A stretch of DNA of 64,000 nt from positions 1,550,001 to 1,614,000 of the forward strand of contig NZ_RCCJ01000001.1 in the NCBI RefSeq assembly GCF_003664005.1. Reading direction: 5' to 3'. A program made the translations under genes and the position numbers. The notes beneath the pieces were generated by a model that saw only the letters and a program-made list of their open reading frames with translations, was not told where the DNA came from and made no database searches. The DNA is from Hydrogenivirga caldilitoris (GTDB taxonomy: Bacteria; Aquificota; Aquificia; Aquificales; Aquificaceae). Below are positions 8,652 through 17,306 of the stretch, piece by piece (positions within the stretch are counted from its first letter, which is position 1; each line of letters opens with the position of its first letter).

Positions 8652-10103
8652 ATGGGAAGGTTATCAACAGGGATTAAAGGTTTAGATAAGGTTCTGTACG
8701 GGGGATTCCTGAAGCAGAAAGCCTACTTGATTTCTGGTGGTCCGGGAGCAGGCAAAACTACATTCTGCCTCCACTTCCTTGAGGAAGGGAGCAGGAAAGG
8801 AGAGAACTGTCTATTTATAAGTCTTGGTGAAAGGGAAAAACAGATAAGGGAAAACGCCAAAGACCTCGGCTTAAAGCTCAAAAAGGTTTACTTCTTGGAC
8901 CTCAGTCCATCATCAGACTACTTCGTTAACCTTGAGAGCTACGATATATTTTCTCCGGCAGAGGTTGAGAAGGAACCTGTTGCCAACGCTATAAAGGAGG
9001 CCGTAGAAAGCTACAAACCAAAGAGGGTAGTCATTGACTCCCTGACCCAATTCAGGTATCTGGCAACAGACGTATTCCAGTTCAGAAAGGAAGTTCTCTC
9101 TCTACTCAGATACCTGGCGGATAACGGAGCCACGGTTGTCTTCACCTCGGAAGCAAGCCAAGAAACTCCAGACGATGACCTCAGATTCTTGAGTGATGGC
9201 GTGATAGACCTCTTTGTCGGTGAGGATTACAGATACTTAGTGGTTAGAAAGTTCAGAGGTTCTGAATTCTTGTCGGGAACCCACACCTATGAAATAAAGA
9301 CAGGTAAAGGAGTTGTGGTTTATCCGCGCCTGCACTTTGAAAGCGTTCAGCCTACCTTTGGAAATTTTGAGAAGCTCTCCTTTGGAGTACCAGAAATAGA
9401 TGAGCTTCTCTACGGAGGGATAGAGAGGTCAACTGTTTCTATCGTGGCAGGTCCTAGTGGAACTGGGAAAACCACCCTCTGCATGCAGTTTCTAAAGGAA
9501 GCTTCGGGAAGGGGAGAGCGCTCGGTTCTTTATACCTTTGAAGAAGCCCCAGCAAAGATAATAAACAGATGTGAACAGGTCAATATCCCTGCAAAACACA
9601 TGGTTGAAAAGGGCACACTGGAAATAGTGTATGTTCCTCCAAATATCTACACAGCAGACGCTTTTGCAGAAATGGTTAAGGAGGACGTGGAGAAGAATAA
9701 AACCCAAATAGTCATGATTGATTCTACTTCAGGGTACGATGAGGCAATAATAGGAAAGAAAAACTTACCCTATCTGTTCAACCTGTGTAAATATCTGTCT
9801 CTGAACGGAGTAACTGTCCTGCTTCCGACAGAGGTAAAGAATATCACCGGTGATTTTGTAATATCTAACTACGACATAAGCTATGTCGCAGACAACATCT
9901 TATTCCTTAGATACATAGAGGTAAAGGGTCAACTCAGGAGAACTATAGGTGTGTTGAAAAAGCGGTTAAGCAACTTTGAAAAAACATTGAGGGAATTTGA
10001 GATTACTCAATACGGCATAAAGGTTGGAGAACCCCTTCGCAACCTTGAAAATATACTCACAGGAACACCAAGACTTATAGATGAGAAGGAGCAGCGGAGT
10101 TGA
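8652..10103 (+). CDS. KaiC-like double-domain RecA-superfamily ATPase
   Basis: 483 aa with two KaiC (RadA/RecA-like) repeats. Repeat 1 has Walker A G-G-P-G-A-G-K-T at 29-36 and Walker B V-V-I-D-S near 126-130; its catalytic glutamate pair is G59-E60. Repeat 2 has Walker A G-P-S-G-T-G-K-T at 267-274 and an intact E-E pair at 297-298. The C-terminal 80 residues follow cyanobacterial KaiC closely by eye (R-E-F-x-I-x-x-x-G, then R-N-L-E-N-I-L-T-G-T-P). S410-Y411 align with the S431/T432 autophosphorylation pair of KaiC. No kaiA or kaiB is in the window. It is translationally coupled (TTGA overlap) to a receiver protein, so a signalling role rather than recombination is likely. Confidence 0.9.
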   Translation: MGRLSTGIKGLDKVLYGGFLKQKAYLISGGPGAGKTTFCLHFLEEGSRKGENCLFISLGEREKQIRENAKDLGLKLKKVYFLDLSPSSDYFVNLESYDIFSPAEVEKEPVANAIKEAVESYKPKRVVIDSLTQFRYLATDVFQFRKEVLSLLRYLADNGATVVFTSEASQETPDDDLRFLSDGVIDLFVGEDYRYLVVRKFRGSEFLSGTHTYEIKTGKGVVVYPRLHFESVQPTFGNFEKLSFGVPEIDELLYGGIERSTVSIVAGPSGTGKTTLCMQFLKEASGRGERSVLYTFEEAPAKIINRCEQVNIPAKHMVEKGTLEIVYVPPNIYTADAFAEMVKEDVEKNKTQIVMIDSTSGYDEAIIGKKNLPYLFNLCKYLSLNGVTVLLPTEVKNITGDFVISNYDISYVADNILFLRYIEVKGQLRRTIGVLKKRLSNFEKTLREFEITQYGIKVGEPLRNLENILTGTPRLIDEKEQRS

Positions 10104-10450
10104 AGAAGGTCTTGCTTCTGAACAAAAACAGAAAGAACCTTGAAATACTCTCTGACTTTCTGAAAAAGCACAACTTTGAATCCTATTTAGCTCACGATTA
10201 TGAAACCTTAAAGGGTTTTATTGAAAAGGGAGATTTTGAAGTGGCTCTCATAGATATAAGCGGATTTGATACAAGAATTTGGGACTACACAAAGGCTCTG
10301 CAGGACAAAGGGATACCCTTCGTTTTGATCTCCACAGCTACTAAAGGTAAAGACGATACCCAGCTTGTAGGAAGGGGTGCCGGAGCTATCCTTGCGAAAC
10401 CCCTATCACCTAAGAGGCTCTTAGAAGTGATAAATGCTTTAATTGTATGA
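10100..10450 (+). CDS. Degenerate stand-alone receiver (pseudo-receiver) protein
   Basis: 116 aa CheY-like fold starting at a TTG that overlaps the kaiC-like stop. D52 sits at the phosphoacceptor position (A-L-I-D-I-S) and K100 at the conserved lysine (L-A-K-P-L-S), but the Mg-binding acidic pair after strand 1 is replaced by N8-K9-N10. Normal phosphorylation is therefore doubtful, as in pseudo-receivers of cyanobacterial clock proteins. Its own stop overlaps the next start (ATGA). It probably relays or scaffolds between the KaiC-like ATPase and the cyclase; this is inferred from gene order only. Confidence 0.8.
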   Translation: MKKVLLLNKNRKNLEILSDFLKKHNFESYLAHDYETLKGFIEKGDFEVALIDISGFDTRIWDYTKALQDKGIPFVLISTATKGKDDTQLVGRGAGAILAKPLSPKRLLEVINALIV

Positions 10451-11346
10451 GTGCAGATATGGAAGGGCAGAAGATCGCTATCTTTCTAAATAACAAGAAG
10501 AACGAACAGCTACTCCAGGATTATCTGAGTGACAAGTATGAGATATTGACAGCCGTTAACCTTGAAAGTTTAGAGGAGGTTGACCTGATAATAGTGGACG
10601 GTGTGCGTTTGAAAGAATACAGGGAGAGGATTGAGGAGCTTAAAAAGGGTGAAGAGCCTGTTTTCTTGCCCGTTCTGCTTGTTACCACCAAGAAGGACAT
10701 AAAACTTTACAAAAATGAGCTGTTCAGGATAGTTGATGAAGTCATAACGATACCTATAGAGAGACTGGAACTCCTCGCCAGGCTTTACAACCTCCTCAGG
10801 GTAAGGACTCTCACACTCATACTGGAACAAGAATCCATAGCTGACCCTTTGACTGGACTATTTAATAGAAGATATATGAAGGAAATATTAGAAAAGGAAT
10901 TCATGAGAGCAAAAAGGTATAACCTGCCCCTTAGCCTGCTCATGATTGATATTGACTTTTTCAAGAAGATAAACGATACCTACGGACACACGGTTGGTGA
11001 CCAGGTTCTGATTGAGGTAAGCAGGAGGCTACTAAACTCTCTTCGCCAAATAGATTCAGCATCAAGGTGGGGAGGGGAAGAGTTCTTAGTTGTACTTCCG
11101 AACACTGGAAGACGTGGAGCAATAGCTGTCGGAGAAAGGATAAGGGAAGAGGTTGCAAAGGAGCCAGTTGTAACAGACAAGGGAGACAAGATATGGGCAA
11201 CTGTGAGCGTTGGTGTCGCAAGCCTTGAAGGTAGCACCGATGAGTATGAGTCCCTTAAGCCTGGGGATATGATAGAGCTGGCGGACAAAGCACTCTACAG
11301 GGCAAAGAGGTCAGGCAGAAACAGGGTATTATGTCTTCAAGACTGA
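10447..11346 (+). CDS. Diguanylate cyclase with degenerate receiver (REC-GGDEF)
   Basis: 299 aa. Residues 1-120 form a receiver-like domain: D51 is kept, but the acidic pair is N15-N16 and the usual T-K-P is T-I-P, so phospho-control is uncertain. Residues about 130-295 are a complete GGDEF domain: D-P-L-T-G-L-F-N-R at 133-141, active site G-G-E-E-F at 209-213, and an inhibitory-site R-Q-I-D at 200-203 five residues upstream, so product feedback by c-di-GMP is expected. It synthesises c-di-GMP from two GTP in the cytosol. It is the last gene of the three-gene kaiC-like unit, with an 57-bp gap to rpsU and its promoter. Confidence 0.93.
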   Translation: MSADMEGQKIAIFLNNKKNEQLLQDYLSDKYEILTAVNLESLEEVDLIIVDGVRLKEYRERIEELKKGEEPVFLPVLLVTTKKDIKLYKNELFRIVDEVITIPIERLELLARLYNLLRVRTLTLILEQESIADPLTGLFNRRYMKEILEKEFMRAKRYNLPLSLLMIDIDFFKKINDTYGHTVGDQVLIEVSRRLLNSLRQIDSASRWGGEEFLVVLPNTGRRGAIAVGERIREEVAKEPVVTDKGDKIWATVSVGVASLEGSTDEYESLKPGDMIELADKALYRAKRSGRNRVLCLQD

Positions 11347-11366
11347 TACCCTCCTGAAGTATGTGG

Positions 11367-11399
11367 TATAATTTGTCCTTTGAAACCTAAGGAGGTGAT
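11367..11399 (+). promoter_or_regulatory. rpsU promoter -10 and perfect Shine-Dalgarno
   Basis: TATAAT at 11367-11372 is followed by AAGGAGGTGAT at 11389-11399, a full-length match to the 16S rRNA tail. It directs the TTG start at 11404; the nearby ATG at 11398 is immediately followed by TAG and cannot serve. Confidence 0.65.
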
Positions 11400-11403
11400 G
11401 TAG

Positions 11404-11607
11404 TTGGCGGTTGTTATAGTTCACGAAGGAGAGCCAGCCGATAAGGTGCTGAGAAGGTTCAAACGCCTCGTTGACCAAGAGCAGATACTTACCGAGGTAA
11501 AGAGAAGGGAGTTTTACGAAAAGCCGAGCGAGCTCAAGAAGAAGCGCGAGAGGGCAAGGAGAAAGAGGATACTAAAGGCTCTCAAAAAACAACAGCAGCT
11601 TATGTAA
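11404..11607 (+). CDS. rpsU: 30S ribosomal protein S21
   Basis: 67 aa, very basic, with the S21 pattern of an N-terminal V-V-I-V-H-E-G-E-P strand, F-K-R-L-V and a C-terminal R-A-R-R-K-R helix. It binds late to the 30S platform and helps mRNA engagement. It begins with TTG behind a perfect Shine-Dalgarno site. In many bacteria rpsU precedes dnaG-rpoD; here it is 6.5 kb downstream of rpoD with its own promoter. The last 8 bp overlap the convergent kinase-like gene. Confidence 0.93.
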   Translation: MAVVIVHEGEPADKVLRRFKRLVDQEQILTEVKRREFYEKPSELKKKRERARRKRILKALKKQQQLM

Positions 11608-12568
11608 GCTTTATCTCCTGTGCATACCTTCTGGCGAGCTTGAAGAGCTTCCTCGCCTTTTCCTTAGCCTTTTCCTTTTCCTCCTCCGGTACGTGAGGAT
11701 CGTCTAAGAGGAAGCTCGTAACTTTTCCCCTCACATAGGCTCTGTAGCACTTGAAGAAGGGAAGAAATATGCTGAACTCAGGGTCTTTAGTTCTCTTTAA
11801 GTATTCCTCTTCATAAACCCCTCTGAGGTCCTCCCTTCCGAAGAAGTCCAGCTCCATTGATAGAAAGCACATATCATTGAGGACATCTCCATACCTGAAG
11901 CGGTCGTTAAACTCTATACAGTCAAAGATGCATACTCCCTCCTCCAAAAAGGCAACGTGCTCAAGCCTTATATCCCCGTGTCCGTCCCTTATCCTCCCCT
12001 CCTTTATACGTTTGTAGAAGAGCTCTTCATAGGTCTCATAGAACCGGTCAGTCCTATCCTTGATGAATTCGTAATCCTCCTTCATTATAGTTGTCCCTAT
12101 GTACTTCTCTGTCTGCATAAAGTTCTCGTCCGTGTTAAACTTCATCACCTCTGGTTTTCCGAACTCGTCCACCCTGTCTGCCGAAAGGTGAAACTCAGCC
12201 ACGACCCTTGCCACCTTAACCATATCCTCAGCTGTTGTCTCGCCAAGTCTGTTAAGAAGCAGCCTTTTATCGGGTATCCTCCTCATCTTCACAGCATACT
12301 CAACAACGTTCCTATCGTCCTCTATCCTCCACTTACCACCGACCTCGCTTATGGGAACTACTCCGATGTAAACCCACGGGCAGAGCCTCCTGTTGAGGAC
12401 AACTTCCTTATCGCAGTTCTCCTTCCTCTTCTCAAGGGTTGAATAGTCCAGGAAGCCAAAATTCACGGGTTTCTTGACCTTGTAAACTATATCCTTTAGG
12501 ATAATCACCCAGGAGGTGTGTGTCTGGACGAGTGCTCCACCCAAACTCTTTGCAAGCTCTTCCACCAT
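11600..12568 (-). CDS. Aminoglycoside-phosphotransferase-like kinase domain protein (COG2187-like)
   Basis: 322 aa resembling the N-terminal half of two-domain APH/AAA proteins. A small N-lobe contains Y-K-V-K-K-P; the catalytic loop is G-H-G-D-I-R-L-E-H near residue 215, and I-F-D-C-I-E-F-N-D follows as the metal-binding segment. The C-terminal P-loop kinase domain found in most relatives is absent. The substrate is unknown; a small-molecule kinase role is plausible and antibiotic resistance is not implied. A TATAAT box ends 8 nt before the ATG, so the mRNA is likely leaderless. Convergent overlap with rpsU of 8 bp. Confidence 0.75.
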   Translation of the reverse strand: MVEELAKSLGGALVQTHTSWVIILKDIVYKVKKPVNFGFLDYSTLEKRKENCDKEVVLNRRLCPWVYIGVVPISEVGGKWRIEDDRNVVEYAVKMRRIPDKRLLLNRLGETTAEDMVKVARVVAEFHLSADRVDEFGKPEVMKFNTDENFMQTEKYIGTTIMKEDYEFIKDRTDRFYETYEELFYKRIKEGRIRDGHGDIRLEHVAFLEEGVCIFDCIEFNDRFRYGDVLNDMCFLSMELDFFGREDLRGVYEEEYLKRTKDPEFSIFLPFFKCYRAYVRGKVTSFLLDDPHVPEEEKEKAKEKARKLFKLARRYAQEIKLT

Positions 12569-12576
12569 AAAGTGAT

Positions 12577-12619
12577 ATTATACGTGGGCTGTGACATTTA
12601 AAGGTCTCAAGCCTATAAT
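12577..12619. promoter_or_regulatory. Divergent promoters of the APH-like gene and infB
   Basis: On the minus strand TATAAT lies at 12582-12577, 8 nt from the ATG at 12568. On the plus strand TATAAT lies at 12614-12619, 24 nt before the infB TTG, leaving room for an AGGAGG ribosome-binding site near 12630. Confidence 0.55.
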
Positions 12620-12643
12620 ATATCTCTTAGGAGGTTTGAAGTA

Positions 12644-15001
12644 TTGGAAAAGAAGCGTGTTCAAGATGTCGCTAAGGAGCTTGGCTTAAAACCTAAGAAG
12701 CTCATTCAGTTCTTAGAGGAGTGGGCTCCGAGGGACGATGAAAAGAGATGGTCTAACTTTCATATCCTTGAAGATGAGCAGCTTGAAATGATCTATCAGG
12801 AGTTTGGAAAACCCAAGGTCAAGGAGGCTACAGTTGCTGTAGAAGAGGAAGAGGTCAAAAAGGAAGCTGCCCCCGAAGAGGAGGAAGAGATTAAGGTAGA
12901 GGAGAAACCTATAGAGGAGGTCGTAGCCGAAGTTTTAGGTAAGGAGTTAAAGGAGGAGAAGGCTAAAGAAGAGCTTAAACCGCCAAGACCCGAAAGAAAG
13001 CCACGGGTAGAAAAGAGAAGACCCGTAAGGGAGTTTAAGAGGCCCCCAAAAGCTGAGGAAAAGCCTAAAGAAGTTCCAGAGCCTGTTGAGGAAAAGAAAG
13101 AAGTTAAGAAACCTCAAGCTGTGGAAGAGGAAAAGAAGAAGGAGAAACTATCCAAGGAAGAGGAACAGCTCCTGAAAAAGCTCCAGCAGCAGATGGAGCG
13201 GGAAAAGAAAAAGGAGGAAAAGAGGCAGAAGGAGAAGAAGGAAGAGGAAATAAAGATAGTTGAGATATACGAAGGCATAACTGTCAGAGAACTTGCAGAT
13301 ATGCTCCACGTTCCGGCGAATAAGGTCATGGAAGCCCTCCTCAAGAAAGGTATCCTGGCAACAATAAATCAGGCTGTTCCAACTGAGGTAGCCATTGAGA
13401 TAGCGGAGAGCTTCGGATTTCTTGCAGAAGCCAAGAAGGAGGAAGAGGAGGAAGTCCTCATAGAGGAGATACCAGACAGACCCGAAGACCTGAAACCCAG
13501 ACCACCCATAGTTGTAGTTATGGGACACGTTGACCACGGAAAAACTACCCTCCTTGACACAATAAGGAAGACAAACGTTGCTGAGAAGGAAAAGGGAGGG
13601 ATAACACAGCACATAGGAGCTTCTCAGGTTAAACTCCAGGACGGTAGAGTGATTACCTTCCTTGATACTCCGGGGCACGAAGCCTTCACAAGCCTGAGGG
13701 CGAGGGGTGCTCAGATTACGGATATAGCAGTGCTGGTTGTGGCTGCCGACGATGGGGTTATGCCCCAGACCGTAGAGGCTATAAACCATGCAAAAGCCTT
13801 CAACGTCCCAATAGTGGTGGCAGTAAACAAGATAGATAAGCCGGGAGCGGACCCCATGAGGGTCAGAAGAGAGCTCTCTGAACACGGGCTTATACCCGAA
13901 GAGTGGGGAGGAGATACGGTCTTTGTGGATGTTTCAGCCAAGACAGGACAGGGGGTTGACCAACTCCTTGAGATGATAGGTCTGGTCGCCGATATCCTGG
14001 AGCTCAAAGCCAATCCAGATAAAAGGGCAAAGGGGGTGATAATAGAGACCAAGCTGGACAGAAAAAAGGGTCCAACAGCCACAGTCATAGTTCAGGAGGG
14101 AACGCTCCGCGTCGGAGACATATTCGTTGCGGGAATAACAAACGGCAGGGTAAGGGCTATGTTTGATGATAAAGGTCGCCAGGTTAAGGAGGCAAAGCCC
14201 TCTACCCCCGTTGAGGTTCTGGGATTTGAAGAGCTCCCTGAGGCTGGTGATACCCTGATCGTTGTTGACAGTGAGAAGAAGGCAAGGGATCTCGCCTTAA
14301 AGCTAAAGACTAAGAGGGAAAAGGAAGAGAAGTTAGCCCAGGGGGTAAGGCTTGAGGATATTTACAAGAAGATAGAGGCTGGCGAGATTAAAGAGCTCAG
14401 GGTAATTGTGAAAGCGGACACCATGGGCTCCTTGGAAGCCCTTAAGAAGTCTCTGGAGGACCTTTCTACCGAAGAGGTGGCGGTGAGAATAATCCACGGA
14501 GCGGTAGGGGGCATTACAGAGAATGATGTTATGCTGGCAAAAGCTTCCGGTGCCATAATTATAGGCTTCAACACCAGACCAGACCCTAAAGCAAGGGAGC
14601 TAATTGAGAAAGAGAAGGTTGATGTGCGTATGTACGGGATAATTTACCAGGTTATAGACGATGTCAAGAACGCCCTGCAGGGATTACTTACACCTATAGA
14701 GAAGGAGAAGGTTCTCGGTTCCGCGGAGGTAAGGGCTACCTTTAAAGTAAAGAAGGTGGGAACGGTCGCAGGATGTTACGTCCTTGATGGAAAAATCGTG
14801 AGGGGTGCAAAGGCAAGGCTGATAAGGGATGGTGTCGTTGTTTACGATGGACAGATAGAAAACCTGAAGAGGTTCAAAGAGGATGTTCAGGAAGTTGCGC
14901 GAGGGTATGAATGCGGTATAAAACTGAGAGACTTCAACGATATAAAGGTAGGAGACGTCATAGAATGTTACGAGATAAAGTTAGAGCAACCCACACTCTG
15001 A
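12644..15001 (+). CDS. infB: Translation initiation factor IF-2
   Basis: 785 aa GTPase that places initiator tRNA on the 30S subunit. An IF2_N domain (1-60) is followed by a long purine-rich coded Lys/Glu linker (about 65-210), a second IF2_N domain (about 212-265), then the G domain: G1 G-H-V-D-H-G-K-T at 294-301, G2 G-G-I-T-Q-H-I-G, G3 D-T-P-G-H-E, G4 N-K-I-D, G5 S-A-K. Domains II-IV with the C-terminal fMet-tRNA domain complete it. The TTG start is supported by TAGGAGG about 8 nt upstream. The 3' end overlaps queE by 37 bp. Confidence 0.97.
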   Translation: MEKKRVQDVAKELGLKPKKLIQFLEEWAPRDDEKRWSNFHILEDEQLEMIYQEFGKPKVKEATVAVEEEEVKKEAAPEEEEEIKVEEKPIEEVVAEVLGKELKEEKAKEELKPPRPERKPRVEKRRPVREFKRPPKAEEKPKEVPEPVEEKKEVKKPQAVEEEKKKEKLSKEEEQLLKKLQQQMEREKKKEEKRQKEKKEEEIKIVEIYEGITVRELADMLHVPANKVMEALLKKGILATINQAVPTEVAIEIAESFGFLAEAKKEEEEEVLIEEIPDRPEDLKPRPPIVVVMGHVDHGKTTLLDTIRKTNVAEKEKGGITQHIGASQVKLQDGRVITFLDTPGHEAFTSLRARGAQITDIAVLVVAADDGVMPQTVEAINHAKAFNVPIVVAVNKIDKPGADPMRVRRELSEHGLIPEEWGGDTVFVDVSAKTGQGVDQLLEMIGLVADILELKANPDKRAKGVIIETKLDRKKGPTATVIVQEGTLRVGDIFVAGITNGRVRAMFDDKGRQVKEAKPSTPVEVLGFEELPEAGDTLIVVDSEKKARDLALKLKTKREKEEKLAQGVRLEDIYKKIEAGEIKELRVIVKADTMGSLEALKKSLEDLSTEEVAVRIIHGAVGGITENDVMLAKASGAIIIGFNTRPDPKARELIEKEKVDVRMYGIIYQVIDDVKNALQGLLTPIEKEKVLGSAEVRATFKVKKVGTVAGCYVLDGKIVRGAKARLIRDGVVVYDGQIENLKRFKEDVQEVARGYECGIKLRDFNDIKVGDVIECYEIKLEQPTL

Positions 15002-15621
15002 GCGTAAATGAGATATATGAGACCGTTCAGGGAGAAGGACTCCTCGTAGGTACGCCCTCCCTATTCATCAGACTTCAGGGGTGCAACCTCAGGTGTCCCT
15101 GGTGCGACCAGCCTGAAGCTCTGGAGTTCAAGAGGAAGCCTATTTTGATTGAGGAGCTTCTGAAAAAGCTTTCTACCTCCAAAACCAGGCACGTTGTGAT
15201 AACAGGAGGAGAGCCTCTGGCACATTCAAACGTCCACATACTGGTAAAAACCCTACTCGGGGAAGGCTTTTCAGTCCAGATAGAGACAAACGGTACCCTC
15301 TGGAACGAAGGTCTTGAGGATGTGGCTGAGAGAATACACATAACCTGCTCGCCCAAGGCTGTAGCCAACTTCTTTGTCCATCCGAAGATACTCATGTACG
15401 CTAAAGAGCTAAAGTTCGTAGTTGATGAAGAGCTTTCTGAAGAGTCCCTCCTGAGGGAAGAGTTTAAGAGCTTTCTGGAGAAAGGGGTAGTGGTTCTTCA
15501 GCCTGAAGGCAACAAACAAACCTACATAAGTAAAGCCCTTGTGATTCAGGACCTTTTACTTGAGAGGGGTTTCCCTGTAAGGGTGATACCTCAGATACAC
15601 AAGTTCTTAGGTATAAGGTGA
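14965..15621 (+). CDS. queE: 7-carboxy-7-deazaguanine synthase (radical SAM)
   Basis: Radical SAM enzyme of queuosine/7-deazaguanine biosynthesis, converting carboxytetrahydropterin to CDG. From the ATG at 14965 (218 aa) the cluster motif C40-x3-C44-x2-C47 (C-N-L-R-C-P-W-C) follows the typical V-Q-G-E-G loop; V-I-T-G-G-E-P-L is the SAM-binding strand. A longer frame opens at 14911 but adds a basic tail encoded inside infB; the 14965 ATG has GGAG about 10 nt upstream. It overlaps infB by 37 bp and is likely co-transcribed. No queC/D/F lies in the window. Confidence 0.9.
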   Translation: MLRDKVRATHTLSVNEIYETVQGEGLLVGTPSLFIRLQGCNLRCPWCDQPEALEFKRKPILIEELLKKLSTSKTRHVVITGGEPLAHSNVHILVKTLLGEGFSVQIETNGTLWNEGLEDVAERIHITCSPKAVANFFVHPKILMYAKELKFVVDEELSEESLLREEFKSFLEKGVVVLQPEGNKQTYISKALVIQDLLLERGFPVRVIPQIHKFLGIR

Positions 15622-15648
15622 AACCTATGATATTTATGTTCTTTATAC

Positions 15649-15676
15649 TTGCAATAAGAAAGCCTTATACTATAAT
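15649..15676 (+). promoter_or_regulatory. Promoter of the LysR-family gene
   Basis: TTGCAA at 15649-15654, 16-bp spacer, TATAAT at 15671-15676. The predicted transcription start falls about 5 nt before the ATG at 15688, so the message has almost no leader. This is one of the few sites here with both hexamers. Confidence 0.6.
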
Positions 15677-15687
15677 TAAACTTTGGT

Positions 15688-16602
15688 ATGATTGATATAT
15701 CCAAACTTAAGACTTTCGTCACCGTTGCCGACCTCGGAAGCTTCTCCAAAGCCTCTGAGATACTATACATAACCCAGCCGGCGGTAACCCAGCAGATAAA
15801 GGCTCTTGAAAAGACCATAGGAGCAAAGCTCTTCCAGAGGCAGGGAGGAAAGATGTGCCTTACTGAGGAGGGGAAGAGGATTTATGAGATAGCAAAGCTC
15901 CTGTTAGGTAGCTATGAAGGGCTTATGGAGGAGATAGCCAAGATAAAGAAAGACCTCAAAGATAGCCTTTTCCTTGGAGTTAGTGCAACGCCCAGTGAGT
16001 ACATAATTCCAACCCTAATAGCCGAGTTCCACAGAGAATTTCCGAGTGCAACGGTAAAGATATTTACAGGAAACTCCCACGATGTTGAGGAGGGGTTGAT
16101 ATCCGGAGTTCTTAACTTAGGCATAATAGAAAGGGAGCCCTCCGGAAAGTTTGTTAGCGTTCCGTGGCTTGAGGACGAGATAGTGTTCTTTACTTATCCA
16201 CAGAATCCCATAGCTGACGCCGGGGAGATAGAACCCGAGGACCTGTACCATATAGACCTCGTCATGAGAGAGATGAACTCGGGAACAAGAAAGATAGTGA
16301 AGGAAACCTTGGAGAAACTCGGCATAGTCTTTGAGAAGCTAAACATAAAGATAGAAGCCAACAACAGCAGAACTATTCTGCATATAGTCAAGAGCGGTTA
16401 CGGCTCCTCCTTCCTTTCAAAAGGTTTAATGATAAGAGAGATAGAGAGGGGTCAGGTAGTTCCCGTCAAGATAAAGGGATTTAAAGTCAAGAGAAGGTTC
16501 AACATAATTTACCCTAAAACCTCCAATATAACGTTTTTAGCGAGTAACTTCGTTAAGTTCATCATGTCCAAAACTCAGGAAAACATCCCGGAGCACGTAT
16601 AA
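15688..16602 (+). CDS. LysR-family transcriptional regulator
   Basis: 304 aa. A winged helix-turn-helix occupies residues 1-62 (A-S-E-I-L-Y-I-T-Q-P-A-V-T-Q-Q-I recognition region), followed by a linker helix and a type-2 periplasmic-binding-like effector domain (about 90-295) containing E-M-N-S-G-T-R near 195. That S-G-T-R pattern is common in CysB/CbbR/CysL-type regulators binding small anions or metabolites, but the effector cannot be assigned. The HAD hydrolase starts 2 bp after the stop and is probably co-transcribed. Confidence 0.9.
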   Translation: MIDISKLKTFVTVADLGSFSKASEILYITQPAVTQQIKALEKTIGAKLFQRQGGKMCLTEEGKRIYEIAKLLLGSYEGLMEEIAKIKKDLKDSLFLGVSATPSEYIIPTLIAEFHREFPSATVKIFTGNSHDVEEGLISGVLNLGIIEREPSGKFVSVPWLEDEIVFFTYPQNPIADAGEIEPEDLYHIDLVMREMNSGTRKIVKETLEKLGIVFEKLNIKIEANNSRTILHIVKSGYGSSFLSKGLMIREIERGQVVPVKIKGFKVKRRFNIIYPKTSNITFLASNFVKFIMSKTQENIPEHV

Positions 16603-16604
16603 GA

Positions 16605-17306
16605 ATGAAAGCAATAATCTTTGATGTTGACGGTGTTATAGTGGACGTCCGCGAGAGTTACCATTACGCCATAAAAGAGACAGCAGAGTTCTTTCTGGGT
16701 CAGGATGTGCCGGTTTCTGTCGTCAAGGAGATAAAATTCAAGAAAGCGATAAACAACGATTGGGACGTTACCTACGAAGTTATAAAGGAGTTCGGTGGCG
16801 AGGTTGAGTACAGCGAGCTCGTTGAAAAGTTCACCGAGATATACGAGAAACTCAAATATAGAGAAAAGCAGCTTCTCTCCGTTGAGTTCTTTAAAGAGCT
16901 GAAATCTTCCGGCGTCCCCCTCGGTATAGTTACCGGAAGACCCAAAGGCGACCTTGAGTTTGTGCTTAACAGGTTCAACCTAAGGGATTTCTTTGATGTT
17001 ACAGTTGATGAGGATGACGTTGTGGACAAGAACCTCAGGAAGCCCCACCCCTTCCCCCTTCACATGTGCATGGAGTCTCTGGGTGCTGACATGGGTATAT
17101 ACGTTGGGGATAACAACGCAGATAGGGAGATGGTTTACTTTTACAGGAAGATCTATGGTAAACCGATGAAATTCGTTCATTTTAAAAGGGTTGTTGACAT
17201 TGAAGTTCCTGCAGACTTTGAGACTCAGAGTGAAGAGGAGCTTAAGAGTTTTCTTCTTGGAGAGGCTTCCCGGAATCTGGAAGGAGAACGGGTATACCTT
17301 CCCTGA
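16605..17306 (+). CDS. HAD-superfamily hydrolase
   Basis: 233 aa phosphatase-like protein. Motif I is F-D-V-D-G-V-I-V-D with D7 as nucleophile and D9 as acid/base; motif II T-G-R lies near 110; motif III lysine in R-K-P-H-P near 145; motif IV G-D-N-N-A-D-R near 167. A helical cap sits between motifs I and II. The substrate is unknown; phosphoglycolate or a sugar phosphate would be ordinary guesses. Its last 65 bp are overlapped on the opposite strand by a Trm112-family gene, so its C-terminal tail is coded by DNA under two constraints. Confidence 0.88.
   Translation: MKAIIFDVDGVIVDVRESYHYAIKETAEFFLGQDVPVSVVKEIKFKKAINNDWDVTYEVIKEFGGEVEYSELVEKFTEIYEKLKYREKQLLSVEFFKELKSSGVPLGIVTGRPKGDLEFVLNRFNLRDFFDVTVDEDDVVDKNLRKPHPFPLHMCMESLGADMGIYVGDNNADREMVYFYRKIYGKPMKFVHFKRVVDIEVPADFETQSEEELKSFLLGEASRNLEGERVYLP

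Noticed and set aside
12900-13260. Purine-rich low-complexity tract in infB as a DNA repeat
   Set aside because: It encodes the expected Lys/Glu linker of IF-2; irregular, with no exact repeat unit.
13148-13885. 245-codon minus-strand frame opposite infB
   Set aside because: Mirror of the purine-rich linker and G domain of infB; no family features.
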